Of a stretch of 64,000 nucleotides of DNA, positions 18,296-28,654 are shown piece after piece (within the stretch, counting starts at the first letter, position 1; each line of letters starts with the position of its first letter). Position numbers and translations under genes: made by a program. Where the stretch lies: NCBI RefSeq assembly GCF_900106765.1, contig NZ_FNNG01000009.1, forward strand, positions 60,565 through 124,564, written 5' to 3'. Source of the DNA: Tepidimicrobium xylanilyticum. GTDB taxonomy: Bacteria > Bacillota > Clostridia > Tissierellales > Tepidimicrobiaceae. The notes beneath the pieces are model-generated. The model ran no database searches. It was not told the origin of the DNA and saw only the letters and a program-made list of their open reading frames with translations.

Positions 18296-19133
18296 TTGCA
18301 ATATTTCAATTAATCAACGTTATTTAAAGGGTTACATAATAATATCTAGACTTTGTATAATTAAGACCTAGGCAGTATTACAATTTATAAAATATCTATC
18401 AATCAAATTTTTTATTGCACCAATCCTTCCAGTAACTTGCAATTTTTTTAAAATATTCTATTAAAGGAAAAAGTGTAAGAACAAGCATATTTAAGGGGAA
18501 TTCATTATTGGGCATATAATATTTGGAGTTTCTATTTGAGTTATTATATGACATTACAATTAGTATCTCTTTTCATTTCCCATTTCTCAAATTAGGATTC
18601 GTACCATTATTGATGACGGGCTTTATCTCAAAGTATGCAATATCTGTTCGAAATATTTTGAATTTACACCTTTTTATGAGCTTACTAAAGTAGATTTAAA
18701 AGGTGTTTTACTAAAGATATTAGTGTTACGGGCTTTTCTTAACTTATATTGCAGAGGACATAGAAAATATCGGAGTTATGCCCTTTTGTATTTTTCAAAT
18801 TGATGGTTTTTGGTTCATTAACAATTTTTCCAATGTCAATTTGAGATAGGTTTAATTTTAATCTAGTTTATTGTAATGGGGTAAAACACATTTTGCTTTG
18901 AGAAAAAATTATGTTTGCAGAGGTTGGAATTCTCATTAATTATATTCCCCCATATATACTGCATAGCTCTTGCTCTTTAATTTAAATATAATCTACCTTT
19001 TACTTTATAGGACAAGAGCTATGTTGTGCTTTGGATCCTTCCAATATATTTATCAGTATTTGCTTTAATTTTTGATTCTCTACTAAAGGTCTAAAGCACT
19101 TAGTATTATTTTTTAGAATTAAAATAGGAGGTA
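18296..19133. other. long spacer with a possible gene remnant
   Basis: 838 bp without an intact gene. A 79-codon open stretch at 18564-18803 (listed separately) has protein-like composition but no start. An 11-bp perfect inverted repeat CATAGCTCTTG / CAAGAGCTATG lies at 18962-18972 and 19013-19023 with a 40-nt loop, upstream of the oligopeptide operon, and could be regulatory. Otherwise AT-rich with stops in all frames. Confidence 0.5.
18564..18803 (+). pseudogene. possible protein remnant with a CxxC motif
   Basis: An open stretch of 79 codons bounded by TAG upstream and TGA at 18801-18803, with no start codon or ribosome site. It reads with plausible residue composition, including a CNIC-SKYFEF segment that resembles zinc-ribbon-like ends of small mobile-element proteins. 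Likely a decayed fragment; it could equally be chance. Confidence 0.25.
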
Positions 19134-19139
19134 TTGTTC

Positions 19140-20903
19140 ATGAAGAGATTTTTATTATTATTGGTAATTGCAACATTACTCTGTTCAACTTTGGCTGGTT
19201 GTGGTAACAAGGATGTGGATAGTGAAGTTGGCAGCCAGGAGGTGGCAGATGAATTAGATGAAGCAAAAGAAAATGAGCCTGTAGTATATAGGATAGCTGG
19301 TGGTAAAACTGTTACCCTAAATCCTCACATTTATCAAACAACTGCAGAATCTGATACAATGTCTTTAATTTTTGGTAATTTACTGGAAATGATTTATGAT
19401 GAGGAGACTGAAAATTACAAAATTATTGGTAACCATGCGGTGGATCTTCCTACGAGAAATGAAGATGGGACGGTGTGGACTTTTAAGCTGAAAGAAGGTT
19501 TGAAATGGGAGGATGGTACACCTCTTAATGCACGAGATTATGAATATTCATACAAAATGTTATTGGATCCTAAACTTAAGAATTCCAGAGGTCCTCAAGT
19601 ATTTGATGCAGACATAGTCGTAGTAAATGCTAAAAAATATTGGGATGGAGAATGTGAATGGGAAGATGTAGGAATAAAAGCGTTAGATGATTATACACTT
19701 GAAATCACGTTGGAATTTCCAGCTCCTGAAATAGATTTCTACTTGGCATTTACGGGTGGTGGAGCCTCTTCTCCAGTACAAGAAAAGATATATGAAGCGG
19801 GAATGAATGAGGATAGAACAGAAACCAATTATGGTACTTCGAAGGAAACCACACCTTCTTCTGGTGCATATAAACTTGAAGAGTGGATAAGGGATCAAGT
19901 TAAAGTATATGTAAAAAATGAGTATTCACCAATAAAAGACATATATACAGTAGATAGAATTGAATCTAGGGTTGTAGAAGATGCGAATACGAGGGTTCAA
20001 TTATTTGAAAATAATGACATAGATACAGTCGTTTTATCTGGAGCAAACTACGATAAATATGCAGAGGATCCAAGGTTGGTATTTTCAAAATCAACAACTG
20101 TTTGGTCCATGTTCATCAATATGGCATCAGAAGATAAACCCTTCTTAAGAGATGTTAATTTTAGAAAAGCTCTCTTTTATGCAATGGATAGGAAAACTAT
20201 AGCAGAAGACATTTTTAAAACTGCTAAGCCTGCTCCATATGTAGTTTCTAGTTTTAAAATTGCCGTTCCATCAAAGGGGTTGACTTATCGTGAAACTGAA
20301 GCAGCAAAAAGTGTATTGCCACAAAATGATGGATACGATTTAGAATTGGCGAAAGAGTACTTTGATAAAGCTTATGAGGCCTATGGAAAGAAGATGGAAG
20401 TTGAAATCCAATATTTTGATAACAGTGAAAATATGAAACGTGTTGCAGAGCTATTAGAACAAGATTATGAAAACCTATTTGGAGCTGATAGGATAGACAT
20501 ACAATTAAGAGCAGTACCCTGGAATAATGCATATGACAATATGGAAGAAGGGAAATATGATCTTGGATTTGGCGGATGGGCAGGAGGAGTATTTAATCCT
20601 TGGTCTAGTATGGAAGTGTATACTCAGGGCTTCACAAGCAAAATAGATCAATTTAAAAGTGATGAATTTGATGAACTGTATATGAGAACTGTAAAAGGCG
20701 ATTTGATATTTAAAGAGCAGGAAAGAATAGAAGCTTTGGCAAAAATGGAGAAAATTTTGCTTGATGAAGTACCTTTTGTGCCTATGTATGAGCCAGAATC
20801 GGCTAATATGTTCCATGACAGAATAGAGTTAATTACAAAAGGAAAATATTTTCCTGGAGTAGGCTTTGCTTCATTACAATCCCACTTTGCGCCATTAGAA
20901 TAG
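19140..20903 (+). CDS. oligopeptide ABC transporter substrate-binding lipoprotein
   Basis: 587-residue extracellular solute-binding protein of family 5 (OppA/DppA type), tethered by lipobox LAGC (Cys about 21). The family hallmark region (residues about 90-150: VWTFKLKEGLKWEDGTPLNARDYEYSYK) and the C-terminal lobe are complete. The reading frame opens at TTG 19134 but TAGGAGG (19125-19131) supports ATG 19140. First gene of a four-gene uptake operon; a strong hairpin separates it from the permeases, consistent with higher production of the binding protein. Substrate is presumably peptides; nickel or other solutes cannot be excluded. Confidence 0.94.
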   Translation: MKRFLLLLVIATLLCSTLAGCGNKDVDSEVGSQEVADELDEAKENEPVVYRIAGGKTVTLNPHIYQTTAESDTMSLIFGNLLEMIYDEETENYKIIGNHAVDLPTRNEDGTVWTFKLKEGLKWEDGTPLNARDYEYSYKMLLDPKLKNSRGPQVFDADIVVVNAKKYWDGECEWEDVGIKALDDYTLEITLEFPAPEIDFYLAFTGGGASSPVQEKIYEAGMNEDRTETNYGTSKETTPSSGAYKLEEWIRDQVKVYVKNEYSPIKDIYTVDRIESRVVEDANTRVQLFENNDIDTVVLSGANYDKYAEDPRLVFSKSTTVWSMFINMASEDKPFLRDVNFRKALFYAMDRKTIAEDIFKTAKPAPYVVSSFKIAVPSKGLTYRETEAAKSVLPQNDGYDLELAKEYFDKAYEAYGKKMEVEIQYFDNSENMKRVAELLEQDYENLFGADRIDIQLRAVPWNNAYDNMEEGKYDLGFGGWAGGVFNPWSSMEVYTQGFTSKIDQFKSDEFDELYMRTVKGDLIFKEQERIEALAKMEKILLDEVPFVPMYEPESANMFHDRIELITKGKYFPGVGFASLQSHFAPLE

Positions 20904-20913
20904 AGGCCAAGTA

Positions 20914-20953
20914 CCAAGTATTTATAACGGCTTTTGCCGTTATAAATACTTGG
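20914..20953 (+). other. 18-bp intercistronic hairpin
   Basis: Perfect inverted repeat, arms 20914-20931 and 20936-20953, loop TTTT, with no T-run after it. It sits between the binding-protein gene and oppB, where such stems typically stabilise the upstream mRNA segment or attenuate the downstream genes. Confidence 0.85.
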
Positions 20954-20989
20954 ATTGCAAAATAATAGTTATCGAAAGGAGCATGGAGA

Positions 20990-21937
20990 ATGGCCAGATA
21001 TATAGCTCAAAGACTTGTTTTGATGGTTATAACATTATTTGTAATTGTTTCCGTTTCATTTTTTGTACTTCATTCTATGCCTGGAAGTTTCATTAATGAT
21101 CCAAGGATGCCGAAAGAAGTTAAAAAAGCTATTGAAGATAAATACCATTTAAATGAACCACTTATAGTTCAATATGGTTATTTTTTAAAGGATTTTGTGC
21201 GATTGGATTTTGGAATATCCATAGCTTTACAACCTAAAGTAAATGTAAATAAAATCTTGGCAACCAAGATACCAGTGTCAATGCAAGTAAATATATTTTC
21301 ACTAATACTTAGTATACCCGTTGGAATTATATTGGGGATTTGGGCTGCTCTTAAGAAAAACAAGATTCCAGACCATGTTATATCTATATTGATAATAGCA
21401 TTTATATCCATACCATCCTTTGTATTTGCATCTTTACTACAGTATTTTATTGCATTTAAATTGGGATGGTTTCCTATAGTGGTAACAACAGAACAGACTT
21501 TGACATGGAGTAAGTTTGTGTCTATGGTTTTACCTATATTGGCTTTGTCTTTTGGTTCTATTGCAGGCATTGCAAGATATACTAGGGCTGAATTGTGTGA
21601 AGCATTAAATTCTGAATATATGCTTTTAGCTAAATCTAAAGGTTTAACACAAGTACAAGCTACTACAAGACATGCCATGAGAAATTCTTTTATTCCTTTG
21701 GCTAATATTATAATACCAATGTTTACAGGAATTATGGGAGGATCATTAGTAATTGAAAAAATATTTAGTATTCCCGGGATGGGCAGCGTAATGGTGGAAG
21801 CAATTAATGCAAAAGATTACCCTGTAGCTATGGGAGTACTTTTTTGGTATTCCTTAGTAGGGTTATTGACAATTTTAATTGTAGATTTATCTTACGGAAT
21901 TATAGATCCTCGTATTCGTATAGGAGGTAGAAAATAA
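20990..21937 (+). CDS. oligopeptide ABC transporter permease (OppB/DppB type)
   Basis: 315-residue inner-membrane permease with six helices. The N-terminal motif YIAQRLVLMVITLFV is typical for DppB/OppB, and the EAA loop (EYMLLAKSKGLTQVQATTRHAMRNSF, about 205-230) is well conserved for contact with the ATPase. ATG 20990 follows AAAGGAGCATGG. Its TAA overlaps the ATG of the next permease, showing translational coupling. Forms the channel with the product of 21937-23046. Confidence 0.94.
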   Translation: MARYIAQRLVLMVITLFVIVSVSFFVLHSMPGSFINDPRMPKEVKKAIEDKYHLNEPLIVQYGYFLKDFVRLDFGISIALQPKVNVNKILATKIPVSMQVNIFSLILSIPVGIILGIWAALKKNKIPDHVISILIIAFISIPSFVFASLLQYFIAFKLGWFPIVVTTEQTLTWSKFVSMVLPILALSFGSIAGIARYTRAELCEALNSEYMLLAKSKGLTQVQATTRHAMRNSFIPLANIIIPMFTGIMGGSLVIEKIFSIPGMGSVMVEAINAKDYPVAMGVLFWYSLVGLLTILIVDLSYGIIDPRIRIGGRK

Positions 21938-23046
21938 TGAAGACTAAATCTGAAAATAAATTTGAGTTTATCCATCTTGATGCTGAAGTATTAAGGGATG
22001 AAAAATTTGAAGGAGAAGCCATAGGCTTTTTTAAAGATGCGATGCTTAGGTTCAGGAAAAACAGGGCATCGGTAGCTGCATTTATAATTATATTGATTAT
22101 AGTAGTAATGTCCATTTTTGGTCCCATGATCAATGAATACGATTATAAACAACAAAATATTCAACTTGCTTTAATGCCAGCTAGAATTCCGGTCATTGAA
22201 AAATTAGGCATTTTTGATGGCGTTAAAACTATCAATGTCAGGAAAGAAAGTATAGAGGAAAAATATAAGGATTCATTGGTGGAAATTGTAGAAGAGTATA
22301 AAGTTAGGGATGTAGATATGGCAACTATAAAAGTTGATATGTATAAGTACAAAGGGGTAAAAGATAAGTATTTTTGGTTTGGAACGGATTCTTTAGGCAG
22401 AGATCAGTGGACAAGACTTTGGAGAGGTTCTAGAATATCTTTAATCATAGCTGTACTGTCAATGTCTGTAAATATAGTTGTAGGTGTAATATATGGAGCT
22501 ATATCGGGATATTATGGTGGAGTTGTAGATTTAATAATGCAAAGAATTATAGAGGTAATTGGCGGGATTCCATTGATGGTTATTGTAATTTTATTTGTAT
22601 TATACTATGGTCCAGGAATTATACCCATTGCTATTGCTCTATGCCTTACTGGCTGGATAGGCATGAGCCGAATGATAAGGGCTCAGTTTTATAAATATAA
22701 GGGAATGGAGTATGTATTAGCTTCTAGGACTTTGGGAGCAACGGATAGGGTTCTTATTTTTAGGCACATATTGCCAAACGCTGTTGGAATTATTATAACC
22801 ATGAGTGCTTTAGCAATACCTAGTGCCATATTTTCAGAATCATTTCTAGCTTATATAGGATTGGGGCTTCAAGCGCCGGAACCATCTATAGGGGTATTGT
22901 TATCTGAAGGACAACAGGTATTACTAGAACATCCACATTTGACCATATTTCCTGCATTTTTAATTTCAATTCTCATGATTTCATTTAATTTATTAGGGAA
23001 TGGTCTAAGAGATGCATTTGACCCAACTTTGAGAGGACAAGAGTAG
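21937..23046 (+). CDS. oligopeptide ABC transporter permease (OppC/DppC type)
   Basis: 369 residues: a cytoplasmic N-terminal extension, first helix at about 47-67, a roughly 90-residue loop and five more helices. The OppC_N-like region and the BPD_transp_1 domain with an EAA loop (ASRTLGATDRVLIFRHILPN) are intact. It is longer than most DppC proteins (about 290-310) because of the soluble insert at about 80-150. Starts by ATG overlap with the preceding permease and is followed 15 nt later by a fused ATPase gene. Confidence 0.94.
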   Translation: MKTKSENKFEFIHLDAEVLRDEKFEGEAIGFFKDAMLRFRKNRASVAAFIIILIIVVMSIFGPMINEYDYKQQNIQLALMPARIPVIEKLGIFDGVKTINVRKESIEEKYKDSLVEIVEEYKVRDVDMATIKVDMYKYKGVKDKYFWFGTDSLGRDQWTRLWRGSRISLIIAVLSMSVNIVVGVIYGAISGYYGGVVDLIMQRIIEVIGGIPLMVIVILFVLYYGPGIIPIAIALCLTGWIGMSRMIRAQFYKYKGMEYVLASRTLGATDRVLIFRHILPNAVGIIITMSALAIPSAIFSESFLAYIGLGLQAPEPSIGVLLSEGQQVLLEHPHLTIFPAFLISILMISFNLLGNGLRDAFDPTLRGQE

Positions 23047-23061
23047 GAGGCGAAGACGAAG

Positions 23062-25071
23062 ATGAAAAATGGAGAATGTATATTAGAGGTCAAAGATTTA
23101 TACTTAACTTTTAATACATATGCAGGAAAGGTTCATGCGGCTAGAGGAGTTAATTTCAGTCTTAACAAGGGTGAAACTTTAGCGATAGTTGGCGAATCGG
23201 GTTCGGGTAAATCTGTTACTGCAAGAGCTATAATGGGTTTGCTACCCAAAAATGCTAATATAGATAAAGGGGAAATAATCTACAAGGGAAGGGATTTAAT
23301 AAAGTTAAGCGATAGGGAAATGACGGATATTAGAGGTTCGGATATTGCGATGATATTTCAGGATCCAATGTCATCTTTAGATCCAGTTATGAAGATAGGA
23401 AGACAGATTACTGAAGCATTAAGGATAAAGCAAAAAGTACCTGCGGCTGAAGCAAAGAAGAAAGCATTAAGGCTAATGGAGGCAGTGGGAATAGATAACG
23501 TTGAAAGAAGATATAATCAATATCCATTTCAGTTTTCAGGGGGAATGAGGCAGCGGATTGTAATAGCTACAGCTCTTGCTTGTGATCCAGAAATATTGAT
23601 ATGTGATGAGCCTACTACAGCACTGGATGTTACAGTACAGGCAAAAATTCTTGAATTAATAAAGGAAATACAAAAAGAACGTAATCTATCGGTAATATTT
23701 ATTACACATGATTTAGGAGTAGTAGCTAATATGGCAGATAGAGTTGCTGTCATGTATGCAGGGAAAATTATTGAGTATGGTACTGTAGATGAAATATTTA
23801 AGGATCCTAGACATCCTTATACTATGGCTTTACTTTCTGCAATGCCAGATTTAGAAACGGATTCATCTACTGAATTATATGCAATACCTGGAGCACCGCC
23901 AAATTTACTCCATCCGCCAAAAGGGGATGCATTTGCTCCAAGAAATAGATTTGCTATGAGAATAGATTTAGAAGAAGAACCTCCTATGTTTAAGGTATCG
24001 GATACTCATTATGCGGCTACATGGTTGCTTCATGAAGAAGCACCTACTATTGATTTTGATACTTTTAAGCAGAAAACATTGGAAAAAAGAAGGAAATTCA
24101 AAGAGAAAGAAAAGAATAATGAAGAGAGTCAGAAACCAATATTAGAAGTTAGAAATTTAAAACAATATTTTACCTCTGGGTTTGGTAGAAGAAAATTAGT
24201 TGTAAAAGCTGTTGACGATATTAGTTTTGATATATATAAAGGTGAAATATTTGGGCTGGTTGGAGAATCGGGGTGTGGCAAAACTACAACGGGAAGGTCA
24301 ATAATTGGATTATATGAGCCTACAGAAGGTGAAATATATTTTAATGGTGAGCTTATATCAAGAGGGCAAAAACATAAAGGATCTAGGAAGTTTACTAGGG
24401 AAATCTCAATGATATTCCAGGACCCAATAGCATCTTTAAATCCTAGAATGACGGTTAAAGAAATAATCGGAGAAGGCTTAAAAATAAGCAAATTATACCA
24501 TGAAGATGAAATAATGGAAAGGGTTTATAAAATGCTTGAAATTGTTGGCTTAAGTAAGGAACATGCAAATCGTTATCCTCATGAGTTTTCCGGGGGGCAG
24601 AGGCAAAGAATAGGCATTGCTAGAGCTTTAATAGTGAATCCAAAATTGGTAATTGCAGATGAACCAATATCAGCCTTAGATGTTTCTATACAAGCTCAAG
24701 TTCTCAATTTGTTGAATGAACTAAAAAATGAATTTGATCTTACTTTATTGTTTATAGCCCATGATCTTTCGGTAGTTAAGTATTTTTCTGATAGGATAGG
24801 AGTTATGTATAATGGTAAATTGGTAGAAATAGCTGATGCAGATGAGCTATACCGAAATCCTTTACATCCATATACTAAATCATTATTATCGGCTATTCCT
24901 ATTCCCAATCCCGATTATGAAAGAACTAGAAAACATATTCATTATGATCCATCAATACATGATTATAGTGAAGAAGAACCTAAAATGGTAGAAGTAAAAC
25001 AAGGACATTTTGTATATGGTTCGGCATCTGAAATTAAAGAATATACAAAAAGTTTAGAGATTTATTCTTAA
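23062..25071 (+). CDS. fused double ATPase of oligopeptide ABC transporter (OppD-OppF)
   Basis: 669 residues holding two complete nucleotide-binding domains in one chain. NBD1 has Walker A GESGSGKS (about 45), signature FSGGMRQR (about 156) and Walker B ILICDEPTTALD. NBD2 (from about 355) has GESGCGKTT, FSGGQRQR and LVIADEPISALD. They correspond to OppD and OppF. The oligopeptide C-terminal extension after NBD1 has GDAFAPRNRFAM where the family normally has a cysteine-rich GC-x-F-x-P-R-C pattern, so the Fe-S-type cysteines are missing. It powers the permeases encoded just upstream. A strong palindromic terminator follows. Confidence 0.94.
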   Translation: MKNGECILEVKDLYLTFNTYAGKVHAARGVNFSLNKGETLAIVGESGSGKSVTARAIMGLLPKNANIDKGEIIYKGRDLIKLSDREMTDIRGSDIAMIFQDPMSSLDPVMKIGRQITEALRIKQKVPAAEAKKKALRLMEAVGIDNVERRYNQYPFQFSGGMRQRIVIATALACDPEILICDEPTTALDVTVQAKILELIKEIQKERNLSVIFITHDLGVVANMADRVAVMYAGKIIEYGTVDEIFKDPRHPYTMALLSAMPDLETDSSTELYAIPGAPPNLLHPPKGDAFAPRNRFAMRIDLEEEPPMFKVSDTHYAATWLLHEEAPTIDFDTFKQKTLEKRRKFKEKEKNNEESQKPILEVRNLKQYFTSGFGRRKLVVKAVDDISFDIYKGEIFGLVGESGCGKTTTGRSIIGLYEPTEGEIYFNGELISRGQKHKGSRKFTREISMIFQDPIASLNPRMTVKEIIGEGLKISKLYHEDEIMERVYKMLEIVGLSKEHANRYPHEFSGGQRQRIGIARALIVNPKLVIADEPISALDVSIQAQVLNLLNELKNEFDLTLLFIAHDLSVVKYFSDRIGVMYNGKLVEIADADELYRNPLHPYTKSLLSAIPIPNPDYERTRKHIHYDPSIHDYSEEEPKMVEVKQGHFVYGSASEIKEYTKSLEIYS

Positions 25072-25102
25072 TTGTCAATATTATAACGCATCAAAATTTT
25101 TG

Positions 25103-25142
25103 AAAGATAAGCTGTCTTAAATATTTAAGACAGCTTATCTTT
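25103..25142. terminator. bidirectional terminator, 40-bp perfect palindrome
   Basis: AAAGATAAGCTGTCTTAAAT followed immediately by its exact reverse complement. Tails are T-rich on both strands, between the convergent oligopeptide operon and the chemoreceptor gene. Confidence 0.92.
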
Positions 25143-25198
25143 TAGCATTACGTGGCAACAGTTTTAGCTAGCATTATTGATTTTTACAAATTGAATAT

Positions 25199-27250
25199 TT
25201 ACACCTTAAACTTATGCATTTGCTTGTTTAATTCAATTGAAAGTTCATTTAATTTTTCAGCACTTTTTGCAACTTCCTCGGATGCAAATGATTGTTGTTC
25301 CATAGAAGCTGTTACTTGTTCAGAGGCTGCGGCTGTTTCTTGAGAGATTGCTGCAATGTTTTCAATAGACATAACTATTTTATTTTTGTCATCATTTAAA
25401 ATGTCTATAGAATTGCTTACACTTTTTATTTTAGTAGAAATATTTTCAATAGATTCATAAATTTTATCAAATGCTAATTTAACGTTTGAAACTGCATTAG
25501 CTTGTTCTTGTGATACTGTTATGACTTCACCCATTATGTTAACGGTATTATTACTTTCAATCTGTAGCATTTCCACTATTTCTTCTATCTTATTGGCTGC
25601 ATTTTTAGATTCTTCAGCAAGCTTTCTAATTTCGTTTGCTACTACAGAAAATCCCTTACCAGCATCGCCTGCTCTTGCTGCTTCTATAGATGCATTTAAA
25701 GCAAGCAAGTTAGTTTGTTCTGCAATTGAAGATATGGTTTCCAATATTACGCTTATATTATTCGACTTAGTATTCAGTTCCTGAATAGCATTCTCTATTT
25801 TTAGCATTGACTCATTATTTAAATTAGTTTTATTAATGAGATCTTCAACTGCTAAATATCCAGTTTTATTTGCATCATTTGCTTTATTTGCATCTTGGTA
25901 CATTGAATTACTATCAGCTTTTAATTTTTCAAAATTTTTATCTAGAGAAGCTACAATAATAGAAGCTTCTTCTGTGTCGTGAGCTTGATTTTCAGCCCCA
26001 CGAGCTATTTCTTCGATAGTTTTGGAAATTTCATTAGAGGAAGCAGCAGTTTCTTCTGAAGTGGCAGCTAAATGGTCAGATTCAGTGGATATTTGCTTAC
26101 TAACCTTCATTGTGTCTGTTAATAGGTTTTTTATGTTTTCAACCATAGTATTGAAGCTTTTCGAGAGAACTCCAATTTCATCCTGAGAATTAATGTATGA
26201 ATTTATGGTTAAATCTCCGCTAGCAAGAAGTTCTGCATTATTTTTTAATTTAACTATTTTTTTAGTTAAATTATTTGCATATAATACAATACCTGTACTA
26301 ACAACTATCAAACTGGCTAAAAGAATTAAAACTGTATTTTTTAATAAAGAGTTTAGTCGGGAGTATAATTCATTTTGTGATATTGTAAGGCCAATAATCC
26401 ACTTTGTTAGTGGTATTTGTGAATAATATAGAATGTATTCTCCTTCTTCATCTGTGTAGGTCAAGTTGCCGTATTGTGTTTCCAGAATTTTTCTGCCATT
26501 CATTGCAAGACTTTTATTAGATTCGTTTAAAATATTATCTTTCATTATTTTATCCGGATCTTTATGTGAGATATATAATCCATCTTCATTAAGTAGAAAG
26601 GCCCAGCCACTTTGTCCAATTTTAGTTTCATTAATTAAATTTTGTATACTATTTAAATCAATATCTGCTGAAACTACTCCTGCTACTTTTCCAGAACTAT
26701 CAAAGAATGGTATACAAGTGGAAATCATTGTGACATCTGAACCCTCATCATAGTATGGATCAGTCCATGTAGAAACTTCTTCAGTGTTTTTAGCATTAAT
26801 ATACCAATCATATCCAAAATAATCATACTCCTCATTACTATATTGCATAGTTAATGATACTTGTCCATTATCTTTATAAGCATAAGGACCAAAGTACTTT
26901 TGTTCAGGATCGAATCTGTAAGGTTCGAACCATATTCCACAGCCAAACGTATCTTCATTAGTAGTTACGAATTTTTGAATAATTGAAACATACGTTGTCT
27001 CATCAGCGGTGGCAATAGACGATTCAATAGCTTTTGCTAGGGATGAAGCTAACTGTTCGTGTTTTAGCAATCTTTTCTCAATATTTTCTGTAATATATTG
27101 CATTTGAAAATTCATTTTTTCTGCAATTTCGTTATTAATTATTGATTTCGAATATGAATAGCTTATTATTGATATAGCAATCATCCCTAACATTGCTAAA
27201 GGTAAAATAATACTTAATAACGCAGTTCTTATACTTTTGAATTTGAACAT
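25199..27250 (-). CDS. methyl-accepting chemotaxis protein
   Basis: 683-residue membrane chemoreceptor. N-terminal TM (about 8-28), extracellular dCache-type sensing region (about 35-290, with the [18 protein letters not shown] and [12 protein letters not shown] segments), second TM (about 297-320), HAMP (about 322-375) and a signalling domain whose hairpin tip reads [18 protein letters not shown]. Two in-frame ATG codons are present; GGGAGGT abuts the first (27256), so the second at 27248-27250 is better placed. Convergent with the peptide-uptake operon, so sensing of peptides or amino acids is a reasonable guess, supported only by position. Confidence 0.93.
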   Translation of the reverse strand: MFKFKSIRTALLSIILPLAMLGMIAISIISYSYSKSIINNEIAEKMNFQMQYITENIEKRLLKHEQLASSLAKAIESSIATADETTYVSIIQKFVTTNEDTFGCGIWFEPYRFDPEQKYFGPYAYKDNGQVSLTMQYSNEEYDYFGYDWYINAKNTEEVSTWTDPYYDEGSDVTMISTCIPFFDSSGKVAGVVSADIDLNSIQNLINETKIGQSGWAFLLNEDGLYISHKDPDKIMKDNILNESNKSLAMNGRKILETQYGNLTYTDEEGEYILYYSQIPLTKWIIGLTISQNELYSRLNSLLKNTVLILLASLIVVSTGIVLYANNLTKKIVKLKNNAELLASGDLTINSYINSQDEIGVLSKSFNTMVENIKNLLTDTMKVSKQISTESDHLAATSEETAASSNEISKTIEEIARGAENQAHDTEEASIIVASLDKNFEKLKADSNSMYQDANKANDANKTGYLAVEDLINKTNLNNESMLKIENAIQELNTKSNNISVILETISSIAEQTNLLALNASIEAARAGDAGKGFSVVANEIRKLAEESKNAANKIEEIVEMLQIESNNTVNIMGEVITVSQEQANAVSNVKLAFDKIYESIENISTKIKSVSNSIDILNDDKNKIVMSIENIAAISQETAAASEQVTASMEQQSFASEEVAKSAEKLNELSIELNKQMHKFKV

Positions 27251-27773
27251 ATACATACCTCCCTCCCCATATAAGGAATGATTATTAGCTTGCTGTAAAA
27301 CTCTATAATGTAAATATTATTAAGACTTTACATTTTAATTGTGTGGATTTTCCTGTTTATTCATATAGAGTATTAAAGTTCATATAGGTGAAAGTAAAAT
27401 TATAAGAAAGATACTGTACCTATTTGAACTAGACAATTAGTTTGTAATAATTCTATCTGTTTTCATCAATTACACTTTTTTATTGTTTTTAGAAATATTT
27501 AGCAGATATTAATTGCTTAATTAAAATTTGATATTTTACATGGTTTGAAGCCTCAATTGAAGTTTTGCATAAATATCTATTTATTATTATACCAAACTAA
27601 ACAAATTTCGACAATTACTGCAATGGGTAGTTATGTTTAAAATTTTAGAAAAGTCAAATAATTATCGTTAGTTGAATTAATTAAATTTTATTTATTATTT
27701 TTAAAAACTTTATAAATTCTTTATAATTAAATGCTAAATTGTTTTCAGAATAAATAAAGGAGGAAGGAATGAG
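27251..27773. other. AT-rich spacer
   Basis: About 520 bp with stops in all frames between divergent genes. It must hold the promoters for the chemoreceptor and the TraX-like gene, but no boxes or RNA structure stand out. Confidence 0.5.
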
Positions 27774-28640
27774 ATGAATTTAGAATGCAAAAAAGAGATA
27801 GAGATGTCTTTAGAAAACTCAAAAGAAGTAAAAAAAGGACTTACAGGTTTTCAAATTAAGTTAATTGCCCTTGTTTTCATGTTATTAGACCATATTTATT
27901 ACTTTTTTGAGTTTACAGGGAAAGTACCGCTTGTATTTTCTTGGATTGGGAGATTAGCCGGTGGATTATTTCTATTTACTATGGTAGAAGGCTATAGTCA
28001 TACTTCTAACAAAAAGAAATATTTTTCAAGAATATACTTTTTATCAGTAGCAATGGGAGTTTTGAGATACTTCTTTGAGCTTATACCAAGGTTGCAAAGG
28101 GGAGATGGTTTCTTCCCTATGAATGGGATATTATCAACTTTTGCTGTATTGATTGTTATGTTTAGAGGAATAGACTATTTAAAAGAAAAGAAGATATTGA
28201 GGGGACTGTTACTGCTAATAGTATTATTTATTCCACCATATTTTATGCTCTTAATGCCAAGCACTTTGCAGCCTTTTATGCTGTTTTTGATCTATACGGT
28301 TTTGCCATCACCTATGTGGGTTGAAGGTGGTTTGTTCTTAATAATCTCTGGTTTAATTATGTATATATTTAGAGGCAATAGAAAACTCCAATGTACATTA
28401 TATGCTTTATTTATTTTGGCTTGGATGGTAGGAATACCATTAATGTATTTAAGACCTATTAGTTTAAAGATGATGTTCATTCATTACTATGAATGGATGG
28501 GAGTTTTTGCTATAATATTTATGTGTCTATACAACGGTGAAAAGGGAAGGGCTATGAAGAAACTATTCTATGCCTTCTACCCTGCCCATATCTATATACT
28601 TTATGGATTATCCATATTACTATATAATATCATGCATTAG
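27774..28640 (+). CDS. TraX-family membrane protein
   Basis: 288 residues with eight or so hydrophobic helices. The segments KLIALVFMLLDHIYYF (about 28-43) and WIGRLAGGLFLFTMVEGYSHT (about 58-78) match the TraX family; in the F plasmid TraX acetylates pilin, while chromosomal members in Firmicutes are probably envelope acyltransferases of unknown target. ATG 27774 follows AGGAGGAAGGA. It lies 14 nt upstream of a two-component system on the same strand and is probably co-transcribed, so it may modify the cell wall in response to that system. Confidence 0.85.
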   Translation: MNLECKKEIEMSLENSKEVKKGLTGFQIKLIALVFMLLDHIYYFFEFTGKVPLVFSWIGRLAGGLFLFTMVEGYSHTSNKKKYFSRIYFLSVAMGVLRYFFELIPRLQRGDGFFPMNGILSTFAVLIVMFRGIDYLKEKKILRGLLLLIVLFIPPYFMLLMPSTLQPFMLFLIYTVLPSPMWVEGGLFLIISGLIMYIFRGNRKLQCTLYALFILAWMVGIPLMYLRPISLKMMFIHYYEWMGVFAIIFMCLYNGEKGRAMKKLFYAFYPAHIYILYGLSILLYNIMH

Positions 28641-28654
28641 CAAGGGTGATTTAA

